Below, in pieces: positions 1 through 11,064 of a stretch of 64,000 bases of DNA (positions are counted from its first letter, which is position 1; every line of letters begins with the position of its first letter). This DNA comes from Prostheceraeus crozeri (Eukaryota; Platyhelminthes; Polycladida; Euryleptidae), in NCBI GenBank assembly GCA_907163375.1, contig CAJQUW010007562.1, positions 262,641 to 326,640 of the forward strand. The letters run 5' to 3'. The translations under genes were made by a program, and so were the position numbers. The notes below the pieces were generated by a model. The model did not search any database and had not been told where the DNA came from. It worked only from the letters and a program-made list of their open reading frames with translations.

Positions 1-935
1 TTAAGAGAATTTGCGATGTATTCCATCTCAGTCGCGTGCTTTCGAATACTTTCGTTTCTGTTCATCTCCTCGTTCAATTCTTTTCGTAGACGTTCTTCTA
101 ATTTCTGTTTTTCTTTTTCTTCCCGTTCTTTTCGTTGCTCCTGCTTCCATGCTTCATATTTCGAGTGCGATGCCGTGTATGAATCTCTGAGTTGACGATC
201 TATTTTCAATGTAGAGCTGTCCAATTTTTTGCTGTTGAGAACAGACTTACTGACGGACAACGCCTTTATGGTTTCAGAACCCAGCGATCGACGTTTCTTA
301 GTTATTACATCGGATAGACCCGAAAAAATACGTTCGACCTCCGCGTTTCCATGTGGTAAAATAAAAATCGCTTTGGCGACTTTTACGAGGGTTGGTGTCT
401 TTCCCACCTTGTCGACTTTGGACTAAAATTCTCCTACATCGTTTTCATGGGCGTTTTTTACCAGACGTTTTTTACTCGACTTGCAATGTCGATTGGTCGC
501 TATCTCCTAAAATGTTAGGGATGGCTTTGACGAATTTAAAACCCCATTTCTCATAATGGTCAATCTGTTGGTACAGAGGACTTAAAAATCGTGAAGCCCT
601 CAGTAGCTCGTTCCCGAAAGGCAAATAGTCGCTCAATCTTTTTGTAATTTCCATGAAAAAGGCTTTCATGATCTTGATGTTAAATAATGCCTAGTTAGTC
701 ACAAGTATAAAACACATAAAGCAGGTCATAAACTCTATCGAAGATTGATATTATGAATGAGAATTAGAATATCAATATCAAGTTATCTAGTGACAAGAGC
801 ATTAGCTCGCGGTATATATTATAATATATCTAAGTGCATAATTTCGTTCGCGTATAAATCCTCAATTTCGCGTATTCGCGTATTTCCAGTCAAATTCGCG
901 TAATACGCGAAATTCGCGTCAGAATCTGACCACTG
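1..935 (-). pseudogene. hAT transposase, C-terminal remnant with right terminus
   Basis: Read on the minus strand, 1-420 gives a hAT C-terminal dimerisation domain: a PHGNAEVERIFS motif, a K/R-rich segment, then a highly charged E/K/R coiled coil that runs off the window at base 1. A second open piece (472-669) reads like the preceding hAT region (LPFGNELLRASRFLSPLYQQ). An in-frame stop near 425 and a frame break near 470 separate the two, so the gene is dead. The N-terminal BED and catalytic core regions are missing. At 841-935 lies a dense set of TTCGCGTA/TACGCGAA words ending in ...GACCACTG. Reversed, this reads CAGTGGTCAGATTCTGACG, as expected for a hAT end with subterminal repeats, so the element probably ends at 935. 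The family call rests on the PHGNAEVERIFS block; the boundary is inference. Confidence 0.72.
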
Positions 936-1283
936 CCTGCGACAAATTAGGAGATTTTAAGAGCTTCGACCCATCGTTGGATATGCACCAAGAGTATGTG
1001 AATGAATCTATCATGCAAAACACACATCTTCGACATGTAAGGAATGACAAAAGCTCCACAATATGATGACAAAAAATCAGATGCTGTACTGGCACAAAAT
1101 AGGTGGCAAAAAGTGGAGGAACAACATTTTCATAAATTTCGTCATTTAAAACGTCGATTTTGGAAGCAACTAAGAGCAGCAAACAACATTGCTGAGGCAA
1201 AAGAGCTGATACTGGCAGGCGACTTAGGCCGCTGTCACACAAGAAAAGACGTCTTATTTCTTCCATTTGAGACTTCCCTTTAA
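936..1283 (+). pseudogene. unrecognised charged ORF, apparently frameshifted
   Basis: Plus-strand frames in 940-1283 look protein-like. The first reads KSFDPSLDMHQEYVNESI and the second, after a one-base shift near 1045, reads KKSDAVLAQNRWQKVEE and ends in a Lys/Arg-rich stretch with CHTRKDV. I do not recognise the family. A 127-codon minus-strand frame overlaps but is Leu/Cys-rich and less convincing. It begins exactly where the hAT end stops, so the hAT may have inserted into an older gene or repeat. It could also be chance. Confidence 0.22.
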
Positions 1284-1325
1284 TTGCATGTAGAAAAAGC
1301 ATTTTGATAAGAAGCTATGATAAGC

Positions 1326-2123
1326 AAAAATTGATAAAGTGCAAGCATAGCCATAACTTCGGAAATACACAAGGTTATCAAACTAAACTTCACACACGAC
1401 ATAGACACAATTTAGGCAACAGCGCAATGCTACCTATAGACCAGTAGTGCACCAAACACGCTCTCAACAGAGCAGTACATCATAGTTCATTAAAACAATT
1501 TCACACAATCACCATCAAACAATCAATTTCAATCATGGCCATAGCGGCCAAGATATTCACTCAAAAAACGCAAACAACAAAACAAACTAATGTTAATGAT
1601 CCCAAAGTATGTGCAATCTAGTCCCCATCCTCCTGCGTGCCCTACAACGAACAGAGCAGGCTCTCAGAATTGACTTAATTTTACGGATCTTTGCTGACTT
1701 CAAGCATAGCCATAGCGGCCAAAATATTCACTCAACGCAAACCACACAAACTAGAGCATATGGTTACATTTCGTAAAATTAAGTGAATTTTGAGACCTGC
1801 TGTGTCCGTTGGAGGGCACGCAGAAGGGTGGGGACTAAATTGCGCAACCTTTGATCCTTAGCATCAGTTTGTGTTTGCGCTAAATGAGCGAATATCTTGG
1901 TCGCTGTGGCTATGCTTGAAATTGATTGTTTGATGGTGATCGTGTGAAATTGTTTTAATGAACTATAATGTACTGCTCTGTTGAGAGCGTGTTTGGTGCA
2001 GTGCTGGTCTATAGGTGACATTGCACTATTGCCTAAGTTGTGTCTATGTCGTGTGCAAAGTTTGGTTTGATAACCTTGTGTATTTCCGAAGTTATGGCTA
2101 CGGTAAATACTTTATCAATTTTT
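1326..2123. repeat. foldback element with ~355-bp inverted arms
   Basis: The left arm (1326-1686) and right arm (1773-2123) are imperfect inverted copies along their whole length, for example AAAAATTGATAAAGT at the left end and ACTTTATCAATTTTT at the right. The 86-bp spacer carries a further partial copy of an arm segment (AGCATAGCCATAGCGGCC, also near 1530). Open frames inside are not coding. The structure is that of a foldback transposon or an inverted pair of one MITE. No clear target duplication was seen. Confidence 0.75.
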
Positions 2124-2735
2124 CATTGACTTTGCTTGCTGTTTATAACCAGCCGAAATGAACTACATTCAGGAATTTATTAAAATTTAACATAAAACTC
2201 GCTAGGAAATACGAGTCTTTCCACGCTCTTTCCACGAGTCTTTGCACGATGTTAATAGTTAATAGCTAACAGTTAATCTGTAGGGCAAACAGCTGCTCTA
2301 TGCATCTAATTTGAAAAGATCTCATCATAGGATGAAAAAGCATTTTAAAAATAATATATGCAAACAAATTTGGTCTGTACGTAAAACTATTAATAATTTG
2401 ATCATCAGGCAGCCAGATGTCACATGAAAGAGCCATCCCTGTGCTTGCCTTGCCTCACAAAATGAACATCTGCTGACTGAAAGATCGCTCATGAACAAGA
2501 ATTCATCGATTGAATATCACTATCACTCCGATAGCAATGGGAATAGCAGTGGGATAAAAGCACGCCAACATGCACATACAGAGAAATAAGTATCAAGACT
2601 GCATATTGTTATTTAATGACTGTCTATTATTGCAAAATCGACATGATTTTACATGTGTACTCTTGTGCGAATATTTTTAAAGAGTAATTTGAACTATGAA
2701 CTTATCATGTATTTCCAAAGATATTTAATATTATA
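2124..2735. other. AT-rich stretch, nothing recognised
   Basis: No convincing ORF, RNA or repeat structure was seen between the foldback element and the TIR element that follows. Confidence 0.4.
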
Positions 2736-3491
2736 AAGGGCTCGATAGGAAATAGACGTGTTTGTACTTTGTTTGCAGCGAAACCAGTGAAAATCAGCTG
2801 ACATTCCATGAATTTGAAAATATTTGTAAGCGAGCAACAACTGTTCATTTTCATTGTCTCTTTTTAGCAATTACAGAACTTTTTTACAGAAAAAATATCA
2901 ATATATTTTTTATAGGTCTATTTGTCTAAGCAGCGTCCAAATTGCAATAAATAATAGTCTATTCTACTTTTCAGATGTTTTGCAAAACACAGTTGCAAAT
3001 AAGTGATATCCTTTCGATACAATTCTTTCAATTAGTCTTCATTGCATTATTTTGTGTCAGTTGATAAGATCAGCGCTGTTAACATGGCTGAGGCTTATTA
3101 ATAGCCAATTCCTCAGTGTAATATTCTGATTCTCACTGAGTTTGTTAATGGTCATGAATTCTACAGAGGGAGTTGTGCTTATCAATTGATGCCCCATCAG
3201 TGAATATTTTGTCTTCCAAATTGATAGTACTGCATCAAGTTGCTATCACCGGTCTCATCTTCAAAAAAATTTTCAGAGAAACTGCTGAGCGAATATTCTT
3301 GAAATTTATCATACAATATCAGTAAATTATGCTTTTCATCATGTGCTATTTCCAAGGCTTTTTGTCGCATTGCACACCGCACAGCCGACAAAACAGCAGT
3401 TTCGCCCTATTGCCGTAATGCTTTTTTTGCCACGATAAGGACCGTGCTAAAATGGGTTCAAATCTAGGCATCTATTTTTCATCTAGCCCTT
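2736..3491 (-). mobile_element. TIR DNA transposon family T2, copy 1
   Basis: Its ends read AAGGGCTCGATAGGAAATAGACG at the left (2736) and the inverse ATCTAGCCCTT at the right (3491). The same ends and interior recur in opposite orientation at 61618-62858. On the minus strand a 64-codon frame (3391-3197) keeps residues shared with the other copy: AVRCA.RQKALE, then LILY.KFQE, then SSFSE..FEDD. Both copies therefore descend from a coding sequence, probably part of a transposase I cannot assign. In this copy an in-frame stop replaces a tryptophan codon just upstream of that frame. The left flank is TA. The superfamily is not determined. Confidence 0.6.
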
Positions 3492-3634
3492 TTAGACAAT
3501 ATCTTTGTGTATTTCATATTTTGTCATATACAGCCTTGTTCATATACCAATCTCCCAAGTACGATGACAGTGCGGAGTTTTTTGGCAGATGATTTCATGG
3601 GGAGTCACTCGATATTTTTCAAGCATACTGTTGA

Positions 3635-4312
3635 CCATAGAGTAGGGATATGTAGAGTGTCGACTCAAAAAAGTATCTGTATACAGTGAAAATTTTTATA
3701 TGAAAAGATTCAGTTTTTTGCGGAGATTACGTTCCCCCGGTGAAAAAAACTGTCGTGATCTGGTCAGGATCTGTCGGTCTATTGTCGGGAAGCCGGTCCA
3801 AAAAAATATTTGAGCACTTTTAAAATAGTCAAAATTCTGCCAATTCAAATACTACCGAGATGACTCCCGCTGTAAGTAGTATAAAGGAAGTTGGATATCA
3901 AAAGGAATGAATATTTGCTAATAATCATCCCAAATGAGAGGAAATCAAGCTGATTATCAAGGGAATTTCATGCTCCGTATTACAATGGAAGTCTTCATGA
4001 AAATTCGCGATATTATTCGTGCTTTCTTGGCTGATGAAATGTCAAGTTTTGATTCAATTTTCACCGGCATGATTTTATGATTCACTCAATTCATGTTTCA
4101 TTTCTTGAATCTGAATAGTGATGTGGACCCATTTACATCCTTCAAAGTTAATTGAAATCATTGTCTTTGAATCTGTGATTTTGCCATGCCAGTGGCAGCT
4201 GTTGCTTGATCACGCTTAAGAAGATTCTCTTGAGGTTCAGCAGGAAAGCAATAGCGCAGGTCATCGAGTTACCAATTTAACAAACATTACATCACCAAGG
4301 CTGTCAGACACG
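3635..4312 (-). mobile_element. F1 TIR element, partial copy (reverse)
   Basis: Begins CCATAGAGTAGGGATA and runs in reverse orientation through blocks shared with copies at 38716-39898 and 45893-52646 (GTATACAGTGAAAATTTTTA; CACCGGCATGATTTTATGA; CATTTACATCCTTC). The outer ~220 bp of the opposite end are missing. Near 3738 a short insertion replaces F1 sequence and begins CCCGGTGAAAAAAACTGTCG, the same end as the possible element at 15738. F1 is non-coding and looks like a non-autonomous DNA transposon. Confidence 0.65.
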
Positions 4313-4314
4313 GA

Positions 4315-4735
4315 CCATAGAGCAAGCATATTAGGTAGAGTGGTAACTCCGCATTTATTAAATCCCCAATGTGTATACATTTTCGATTTTATTAAATGAG
4401 CTCATGGGAGATACACTCGGAATTTTTTCCAAATGCAATACAATGGATATGCAAACTTTTGCAGTTTTGTAGAAATTACAACGGAATTGAGTGATTATGC
4501 ATGCAATGCAGAGGGAATGATTGTATTTCACAGATTCTCAGTGTCATGACAGCCTTGGAGAGGTAATGTTTGTTAAATTAGCAATTCGATGGGTTCCTAT
4601 TACTTTCATGCTCAACCTCATGAGTATTTTCTTAAGCGTGATCATATCATAGACATCTTGCCACTGGAAGAGCAAAATCACATAATCAAAGACAATGATT
4701 TCAATTAACTTTGAAGGATGTAAATGGGTCAACAT
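4315..4735 (+). mobile_element. F1 TIR element, partial copy (forward)
   Basis: Starts CCATAGAGCAAGCATATTAGG and continues with GTAGAGTGGTAACTCCGC and other F1 left-half blocks, ending at AAATGGGTCAACAT. It abuts the reverse copy 3635-4312, so the two form a head-to-head inverted pair sharing about 200 bp of inner sequence. Confidence 0.65.
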
Positions 4736-5765
4736 AGCTGCAGTGGCGGACATATGGGGGGGGCGACCGCATTGACAAGACAACTTCATCTTATATTCAT
4801 AATTTGACGAAGATTTCTTATAACTTAGTCTGATCCGAGTGATCGTTGAATGTCCCACTCAGAGATTCATTATGTTTAAAATTATCCATCAATTCTGTAA
4901 ATGCATAAGCTTACAAATAGACTTCATTCATGAAATGTGAGAAACACATAGCAACGTATTTGTTGAGAAATTGAGATTAGGGGCCGTATGCGGAGTCACA
5001 AAATAATATCAATGTAATCTATATTGTATTCAGGTATAATTAGAATGAATGTTCTATTGAATCAATGAAATAATTTTTTGATTAGACTGACCTAGTCCAA
5101 ATGGTATTCAGAGAATGAAATTGGTTTTGATATTAGATAATTCATTCAATCTAAAATTGTTAGACATACTTAGACTTGTCTAATATTTTATTGGAACATG
5201 CATCGGTATTCGGTAGTATTTTTCATGAGAAAACCTTTTCAATGCTTCCAGCTGATGAAGAACGTAGTCTAAAAATTTTGATTTAAAGGGTTAGATGAAG
5301 GTAAGTTGAACAGCGAGTTGGTACATTGCTACTGAATTAGTACTCGTTATTAAAAGCATGAGATTGTTTCATTTTCACTCATCGCAGTATGTGCCTCGAC
5401 TTCTGATCCTGCGTGTGTGCGCGTGCATTCACACAAAGCCTTTCGCATCGATTAGCTTCGAAATATTCGTCATCCATGGACAGCAAGTATGACGTCGACG
5501 TCACTCAGGAAAGTTGTCGAATAAGATTTAAAGAGGATTGGCCCCTCACAGCCGTATTTGAACGTCTAGACGGCATTCGGTATTGTTCATCAAGTGATAA
5601 AGTGCATAAATGCATTCGTCTTCTACCATCGAACGTTCAATCAGCTCATCATGCAACGTTTTTATAATCTATTAATCATACTATGTACTGCATGCGCACA
5701 TTCATGAGAAACTACCAACATTCATTTAACACAGTAGTTTCCAAAATCGTACCTTTTTAGACTGC
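4736..5765. other. no recognised gene; transposon-end-like start and one small ORF
   Basis: At 4742 the sequence CAGTGGCGGACATATGGGGG resembles one end of a hAT-like element, but no partner end was found. An 84-codon plus-strand frame (5413-5667) has no recognisable domain and no clear splice context. Nothing else is supported. Confidence 0.3.
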
Positions 5766-5915
5766 AAGCAGAGCCACGAAATGTTCCAAGGATTTGCAGC
5801 TCACTATAGCATCACTGCAAAACCATAACATTCGGAGACAGTGACAAAAATGTGCAAGAAATCACTCACCTCTCAGAAACAAGTCCAGGCCCACACAGTG
5901 ATCAAAAGATTCTCC
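5766..5915 (-). repeat. exon-like diverged repeat, copy 1
   Basis: Shares blocks with 16085-16330 (CACGAAATGTTCCAAGGAT; ACATTCGGAGACAGTGAC). On the minus strand there is a donor-like GAG|GTGAGT next to short open frames ending in CVGLDLFLR here and CSVGRHLLLR in the other copy. It may be a decayed exon of a duplicated gene, or only a repeat. The function is unknown. Confidence 0.35.
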
Positions 5916-6194
5916 CTTGCCATATGGACGAACTCGCTGAATTGATTTGGTCAAATCCATTCATATTTTCAGTAGGCCCTATTGATTCTTGTAGAACAGC
6001 GATCCTTGTCTGAAATACACAATAAAGATATTGTTTGGTATGAAAAAAACATAAGTTTGCAAAACATCTTTCGAATGGCACAATTCGTTTACATTCATAG
6101 TATATTGTAAAAAACAATTCACATCATTAAAACATTTACAGAGAATTTCAGAAAGTCTTCGTCTTAGATAATGCAGCAGAATTTTAAACAGATG

Positions 6195-6944
6195 ATAGTC
6201 CGGGAGCTAGCGTGAAGTTGTGCAGGGAACGAGGTAGTACATAAAACTTTCACATAGCATAGTACACCTCTAACCTACTGCAAAACTTCGCGTCTGCCGG
6301 ATCAGATCATTTGCTTTTCAGAAATAGAGAGGATAACACAATCCTATGTATTTGGAATGGTAAAATTGTGACATTTAAGGTGTTGACTCCATTTTTTCGA
6401 ATTTTTGCTCATAAAAGTTACACAAATTGGTATTTTGTTGAACTTGTTATTATAGAAATCATCTACAGATCATGATCTTTCAAGGGAGTTATCATTCAGT
6501 GACAGAGGATGAAGTAAAGTGTACAAACAGACACTTTTCGTTGGTGTAACTGCAAATTTTAACGTAGAAATTTCAGGAAAATTGTTGATATACTTTAACG
6601 AAAAGTGTCTGTTTGTACACTTTACTTCATCCTCTGTCACTGAATGATAACTCATTTGAAAGATCATGATCTGTAGATGATTTCTGTAATAACCAGTTTA
6701 ACAAAATACCAATTTGTGTAACTTTTATGAGCAAAAATTCGAAAAAATGGAGTCAACACCTTAAATGTCACAATTTTGCCACTGGAAATACATAGGATTG
6801 TGTTATCCTCTCTATTTCTGAAAAGCAAATGATCTGATCCGGCAGACGCGAAGTTTTGCAGTAGGTTAGAGGTGTACTATGCTATGTGAAAGTTTTATGT
6901 ACTACCTCGTTCCCTGCACAACTTCACGCTAACTCCCGGACTAT
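6195..6944. repeat. foldback element with two ~347-bp arms
   Basis: The left arm 6195-6541 and right arm 6598-6944 are inverted copies differing at only a handful of sites; the spacer is 56 bp. The ends read ATAGTCCGGG and CCCGGACTAT. No target duplication is evident, and the arms carry no reading frame that looks coding. The high arm identity suggests recent origin or arm-to-arm gene conversion. Confidence 0.85.
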
Positions 6945-7266
6945 GACGGGACAATTCATAGACACATGGACTTGTACTCAATTTGCATGATGACTTATAT
7001 GGCACAACTAATCCACATACTGCCGACTGGTTCAAATTACACTCATGTGACAATTTGTAGGAAATAAAAAATACTTTAGTATAAAAACACTTAAGTACAA
7101 TTTTGTACATTTTTTATGTGGCACAGGTGTATGTTTTCCGCTTCATCTCGTTTTAAAGAACTCCAGGGACGTACAGGTTATGAGAGTCACTTGCAAGTAC
7201 TGAGAAAATATAATTAAAGGAGGCCTATTTCAGTCTGTCTTAAAGTCTTTAGTACTTACTATTTGA
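6945..7266. other. nothing recognised
   Basis: AT-rich sequence between the foldback element and the LINE fragment, without a supported feature. Confidence 0.4.
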
Positions 7267-7880
7267 ATGTACAAAACTTTGATAGCGAATGCGAAGGATG
7301 AAGTATACGGATTAGCGTTGAATACCAAGAAAACGAGCTTCATGACAGCACACGGTAAAGGAAACATCATAATGGGAGACGATGAGATCGACTATGTCAG
7401 CAAATTTAAGTTTCTGGGATCCTTCATCACTCCCGATGGAGACAGCAAGACAGAACTGTGAATATCAGACTGAGTGTAGCCAGAAGAGCGACAGTAGATC
7501 TAGTCGAAGTATGGAAAGCAAGTGATCTGATCCTCAAGATGAAAGTCAGATTATCGAAAGTTCTGGTCTAGAGCTTAGCGTCCTACGGCTGAGAAAGTTG
7601 GACACACAAGAAGAAAGAAAAAATAAAGACTGAAGTTTTTGGCTATGGCTATGGAGAAGAATCTTACGACTGAGATACATTAGAAAACAGATGAATATGT
7701 GAAACAGATAGCAGGCGCATTAGAGGGAGAAAGACTCCTGGCGAAAATAAAAATGAAGAAATATGACCACTGGAAGAGAAGAGGAGGGAGTCTGGTGAAT
7801 GTATCAGCGGAAGGAGAAGTGCGTGCAAAGCTTAGAAGAGGAAGAAGACAACGAGAATGGGTTGATAACATCAGAGAGTG

Positions 7881-7888
7881 GTGGGGAG
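7881..7888. repeat. 8-bp target-site duplication (left), GTGGGGAG
   Basis: An exact match to 10223-10230, flanking the hAT element on both sides. Confidence 0.9.
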
Positions 7889-10222
7889 CAGGGCTGTGGA
7901 GCCGATGCGTTATCTCATCGGCTCCGGCTCCACGACACTGATGTGAAAGGCTCCGGCTCGGCTCCGGCCCCGGCTCCGACTTCAAATTCAGGTTCTATCT
8001 ATGCTGGTTATCCTGGATCCGTTGAACGGGTTTTTTGGATAACGGTGTGGCCTTTAGAGGCTTGCTACAATCATCAAATTAGTTTTCATTAACAAGCAAC
8101 GACTTAAGTTAATAATAAAAATGATAATAGCCTAATATAATGACAAATAACATACTTGTCATATATTTTTGCATGAATTGACTATCTCTGAAAGATAAAA
8201 TAAAGTTATAGCCAGGATTGGTTAAATTAGATAAAGATCTCCCGCACTGGCTAAATATAAATTGGCCTAGCCTGCAACCAGTCTACTACGAGGCTACATT
8301 AAATAAGACCACATGAGTGATGATGATATACCTAATTAGCTGTCACAGGGGCCGAATAGTAGTATAAGCTTTTTAACAAAGCTTGAATATGAAACTGGAT
8401 AGCGTATGCCTCTAAATAGCTTATAGGGCCTGTATCTACTCGAACATGGAAAGGGTATCGGCTATATAGCCAAATATACCGTATCAACAAAGATATCAAT
8501 TGCTTTATTGAATATTAAAGTGTATATAGGCTAGTTTAGGTTGTTATTGTTATTTGTTATTGCCTTTATTCAATAGTCTGTTGGTCCATGAATAATATGA
8601 TCGGTGGGTAGCCCACGACTCATCATCTGTAGAAATTGTAATTTAGATAGCCTCATTGCAGTGTAGGCTAGAAATGTACAAATGAAAATTATACTTAAAA
8701 AAATTAAAAATATCTAATTTAGGACAAGTTTTGTAATTCTATGCAGCATACTTAATAAGTTAAGGCCTAACTTACATTATATTAATTTCGTATTTTTCAT
8801 TATGGCGTAAAGTTGCACTAAATAATTCATCAATGATTCATGTATATTATTATATTCAATTTATGTATAACACATTACCACTATTCCTCTGATGATAGTT
8901 AGGCTGATGAAACTGAACTCGGAGTATCACACAGTATGTTGCAGGGTGCTATGCATAATAAAAATTTGACTGCGAGCACAGAGCAGAAATCCCATCTACT
9001 TTGCTAGCTTTCAAATGCGCGTGCGGTTTAATGTCACAGACAATAGAAAAGGGAGGTCAAAAGTCGCCTTTATTGAGAGCGTCTCAGTCTTTTTTTATTG
9101 TTTACATGTACATGTAAGTCAGCATGATATCAGCATAAAGTGTTGACAGACGGAAAAAATAATAATGAAAATTCTTGAAATCCACAGGTCTATGACATTT
9201 GGGGAAATATTATCCCCCCCCCCATTTTTCTCTGGTCAAAAGATGCAGCACCATTGGATGTCCGTTTCAGCATCACCGGTTTGAGTGAAGCATTCCGTGC
9301 TGTTGTAAAAATCTACGTGGGTAATTGCGATGTCATGGTCGCAAACTTCGTCAGCAAGTCAACATTGTAATTTGCCTTCAGGTTTTTCGCATTGAAATAT
9401 ACCCTTTGAATTTTGAAGTCAAAGGAAATTCATTGTGAATGAGATACCTTTAAAATAATAGGGCGCTACTAGAAGTGGCTGGGTCGCTTATTGCTATAGC
9501 CATGTGAGGACTTGTAGTCAGGTCATTCGTGTGAGTGTGAAGAGTTATCCCTCCAATCAAAATTGATCAAATTGAATAATCGATTGTTTTGAAAAATGTA
9601 GGTGGGGGGACTGCACAAGAGCCTACAATACAATCTAAGGAAATTGGCATTGTCACAGATGCCAGTAGCTTCTGCCAGTAGCCATACCGATAGATGATAG
9701 CCTACATAGTAACCGTATTAGATTTAAGACATTGCGCAAGAAATGTAGCTATATTATCTTTGCTGACTGAACTGGAAATGTGTACATAAATGACTGGCGA
9801 CTTGTCTCTAGGAATCTACAATCATCTAGTTAGCATGCAAAGTCTTCAAATTTAATGGATTTTGGAGAATACGTTGTCAATATTGGAAATTAGTCTTACG
9901 AAACATATGCAATAAAAAAATATTACACATGTGTGTAAATATATAATAAATATAATACAAAAGAAGGCGGCAACTGCAAAGAAAGATATCGTGGAGGACA
10001 GATCATTGGTATACTTAAAAGACATATCTTTAGATTTCAAATGATTTAATTTTTTTATGATGCCAATTAATAACTTTCAAAATTCTAGATTTATATCAAA
10101 GCTCAAACTATCGGAGCCGGAGCCGGAGCCTTTGTGATAAATCGGCTCCGGCTCCGGCTCCGACCAAAACCATCGGCTCCTTAAGGCTCCGGCTCCGGCT
10201 CGGCTCCGGCTCCACAGCCCTG
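7889..10222. mobile_element. hAT-type element with GGCTCC arrays, non-autonomous
   Basis: The ends are CAGGGCTGTGGAGCCG and its inverse CGGCTCCACAGCCCTG, flanked by a perfect 8-bp duplication GTGGGGAG. CAGGG ends and an 8-bp duplication are typical of hAT. Both subterminal regions (7900-7980 and 10110-10215) are arrays of GGCTCC hexamers, likely transposase-binding repeats. The ~2-kb interior is AT-rich with only short ORFs and no recognisable transposase, so the element depended on another copy. It sits inside the LINE fragment and is therefore younger. Confidence 0.9.
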
Positions 10223-10351
10223 GTGGGGAGGCATGGCAAATGCAAGATCGATTGTCATCACGAAGCTGTACGTAGGCGCATTGAACTAAAACATGAACAT
10301 TTATTTTGACTATTGTACGGCTCTCTAGAACACGATCGCCCATGCTTTAAT

Positions 10352-11056
10352 CAGGGATGCGGAGTCGGAGTCGGAGTCCTATCAAATGATAGGACTCCAG
10401 ACTCCGGCCTATAACTAGACCCGAAATATAATACAAACAAATTATTTGTCCTCGTGCATAGCTGTCACTGTCTTGATGTCAACTTTCTTCGTCAAACAAA
10501 AGTACGGAGACAGCAGTGCATGCAAACCTTGTAATAGTTGAGGGAATGAACCGTGATAGTGAAAAAAGGATTGTCTTTTCACTCGGTGATTTAGTAGAGA
10601 AGACAAGCCTTCCTAGCCTCGATCACACCTACGCACCAAAGGTCACATCAGAGACAAAAATGAAATGCTAGTTTGTTTGAGAACATTACCTCTTACCCTC
10701 ACGTTAATCGTGTGTGATGGCTCCTCTAAAGCGCATATTTAAATCGAAAGAGCAGTCATATATTTCTGGAGAAGAATGGGGATCTTCCTGCCTGGAAGAG
10801 ATTGGAGAAAAACCGTGTGAAGCACACATCAGCAAGATGGGAGGAGCCGAGTCGGATACATGCAACTGCAAGCGGCATTTGATAAACTTTCATCGAAAAT
10901 GATTGATAATTTATACAGCAATGATCACTAAATATCGTTTCAGGTAAGCCTATAATGATCTATGATGCAGGTTACCAGTTTTTCAAAAAACTAGGCTTTA
11001 TATACTTGCCACCCGGAGTCGGAGTCCTATCAAAATGATAGGACACCGCATCCCTG
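10352..11056 (+). mobile_element. hAT deletion derivative with BED-finger remnant
   Basis: The ends are CAGGGATGCGGAGTCGGAGTC and the inverse GACACCGCATCCCTG, flanked by a perfect 8-bp duplication GCTTTAAT (10344-10351 and 11057-11064). Both subterminal regions carry GGAGTC repeats and a hairpin-forming TCCTATCA/TGATAGGA. A 62-codon plus frame (10714-10902) ends CNCKRHLINFHRK, resembling the C-terminal half of a BED zinc finger as found at the N-terminus of hAT transposases. The catalytic part is gone. It lies only 129 bp beyond the previous hAT element. Confidence 0.88.
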
Positions 11057-11064
11057 GCTTTAAT

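Larger units (their letters stand above)
7267..10290 (+). pseudogene. LINE reverse-transcriptase 3' fragment, split by a hAT insertion
   Basis: A first piece (7267-7461) reads LALNTKKTSFMTAHGKGN then SKFKFLGSFITPDGDSKTEL, the region after the catalytic YADD box in endonuclease/reverse-transcriptase LINEs. It stops after DSKTEL. The homologous continuation is seen in other frames: RLSVARRATVDLVEVWK near 7460-7525 and AKIKMKKYDHWKRRGGSLVNV then RGRRQREWVDNIREW at 7741-7880. At least two frame changes separate them. At REW the sequence is cut by the hAT element 7889-10222 and resumes at 10231 as GMANARSIVI. The 5' end of the RT and the endonuclease are absent. The clade is not determined. Confidence 0.75.

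Noticed and set aside
4544-4858. 104-codon minus frame
   Set aside because: It is antisense sequence of the F1 element copy, which is non-coding in every copy.
7680-8092. Overlapping Ser/Pro/Ala-rich frames on both strands
   Set aside because: They run through the GGCTCC array of the hAT end and the LINE remnant; the composition comes from the repeat.
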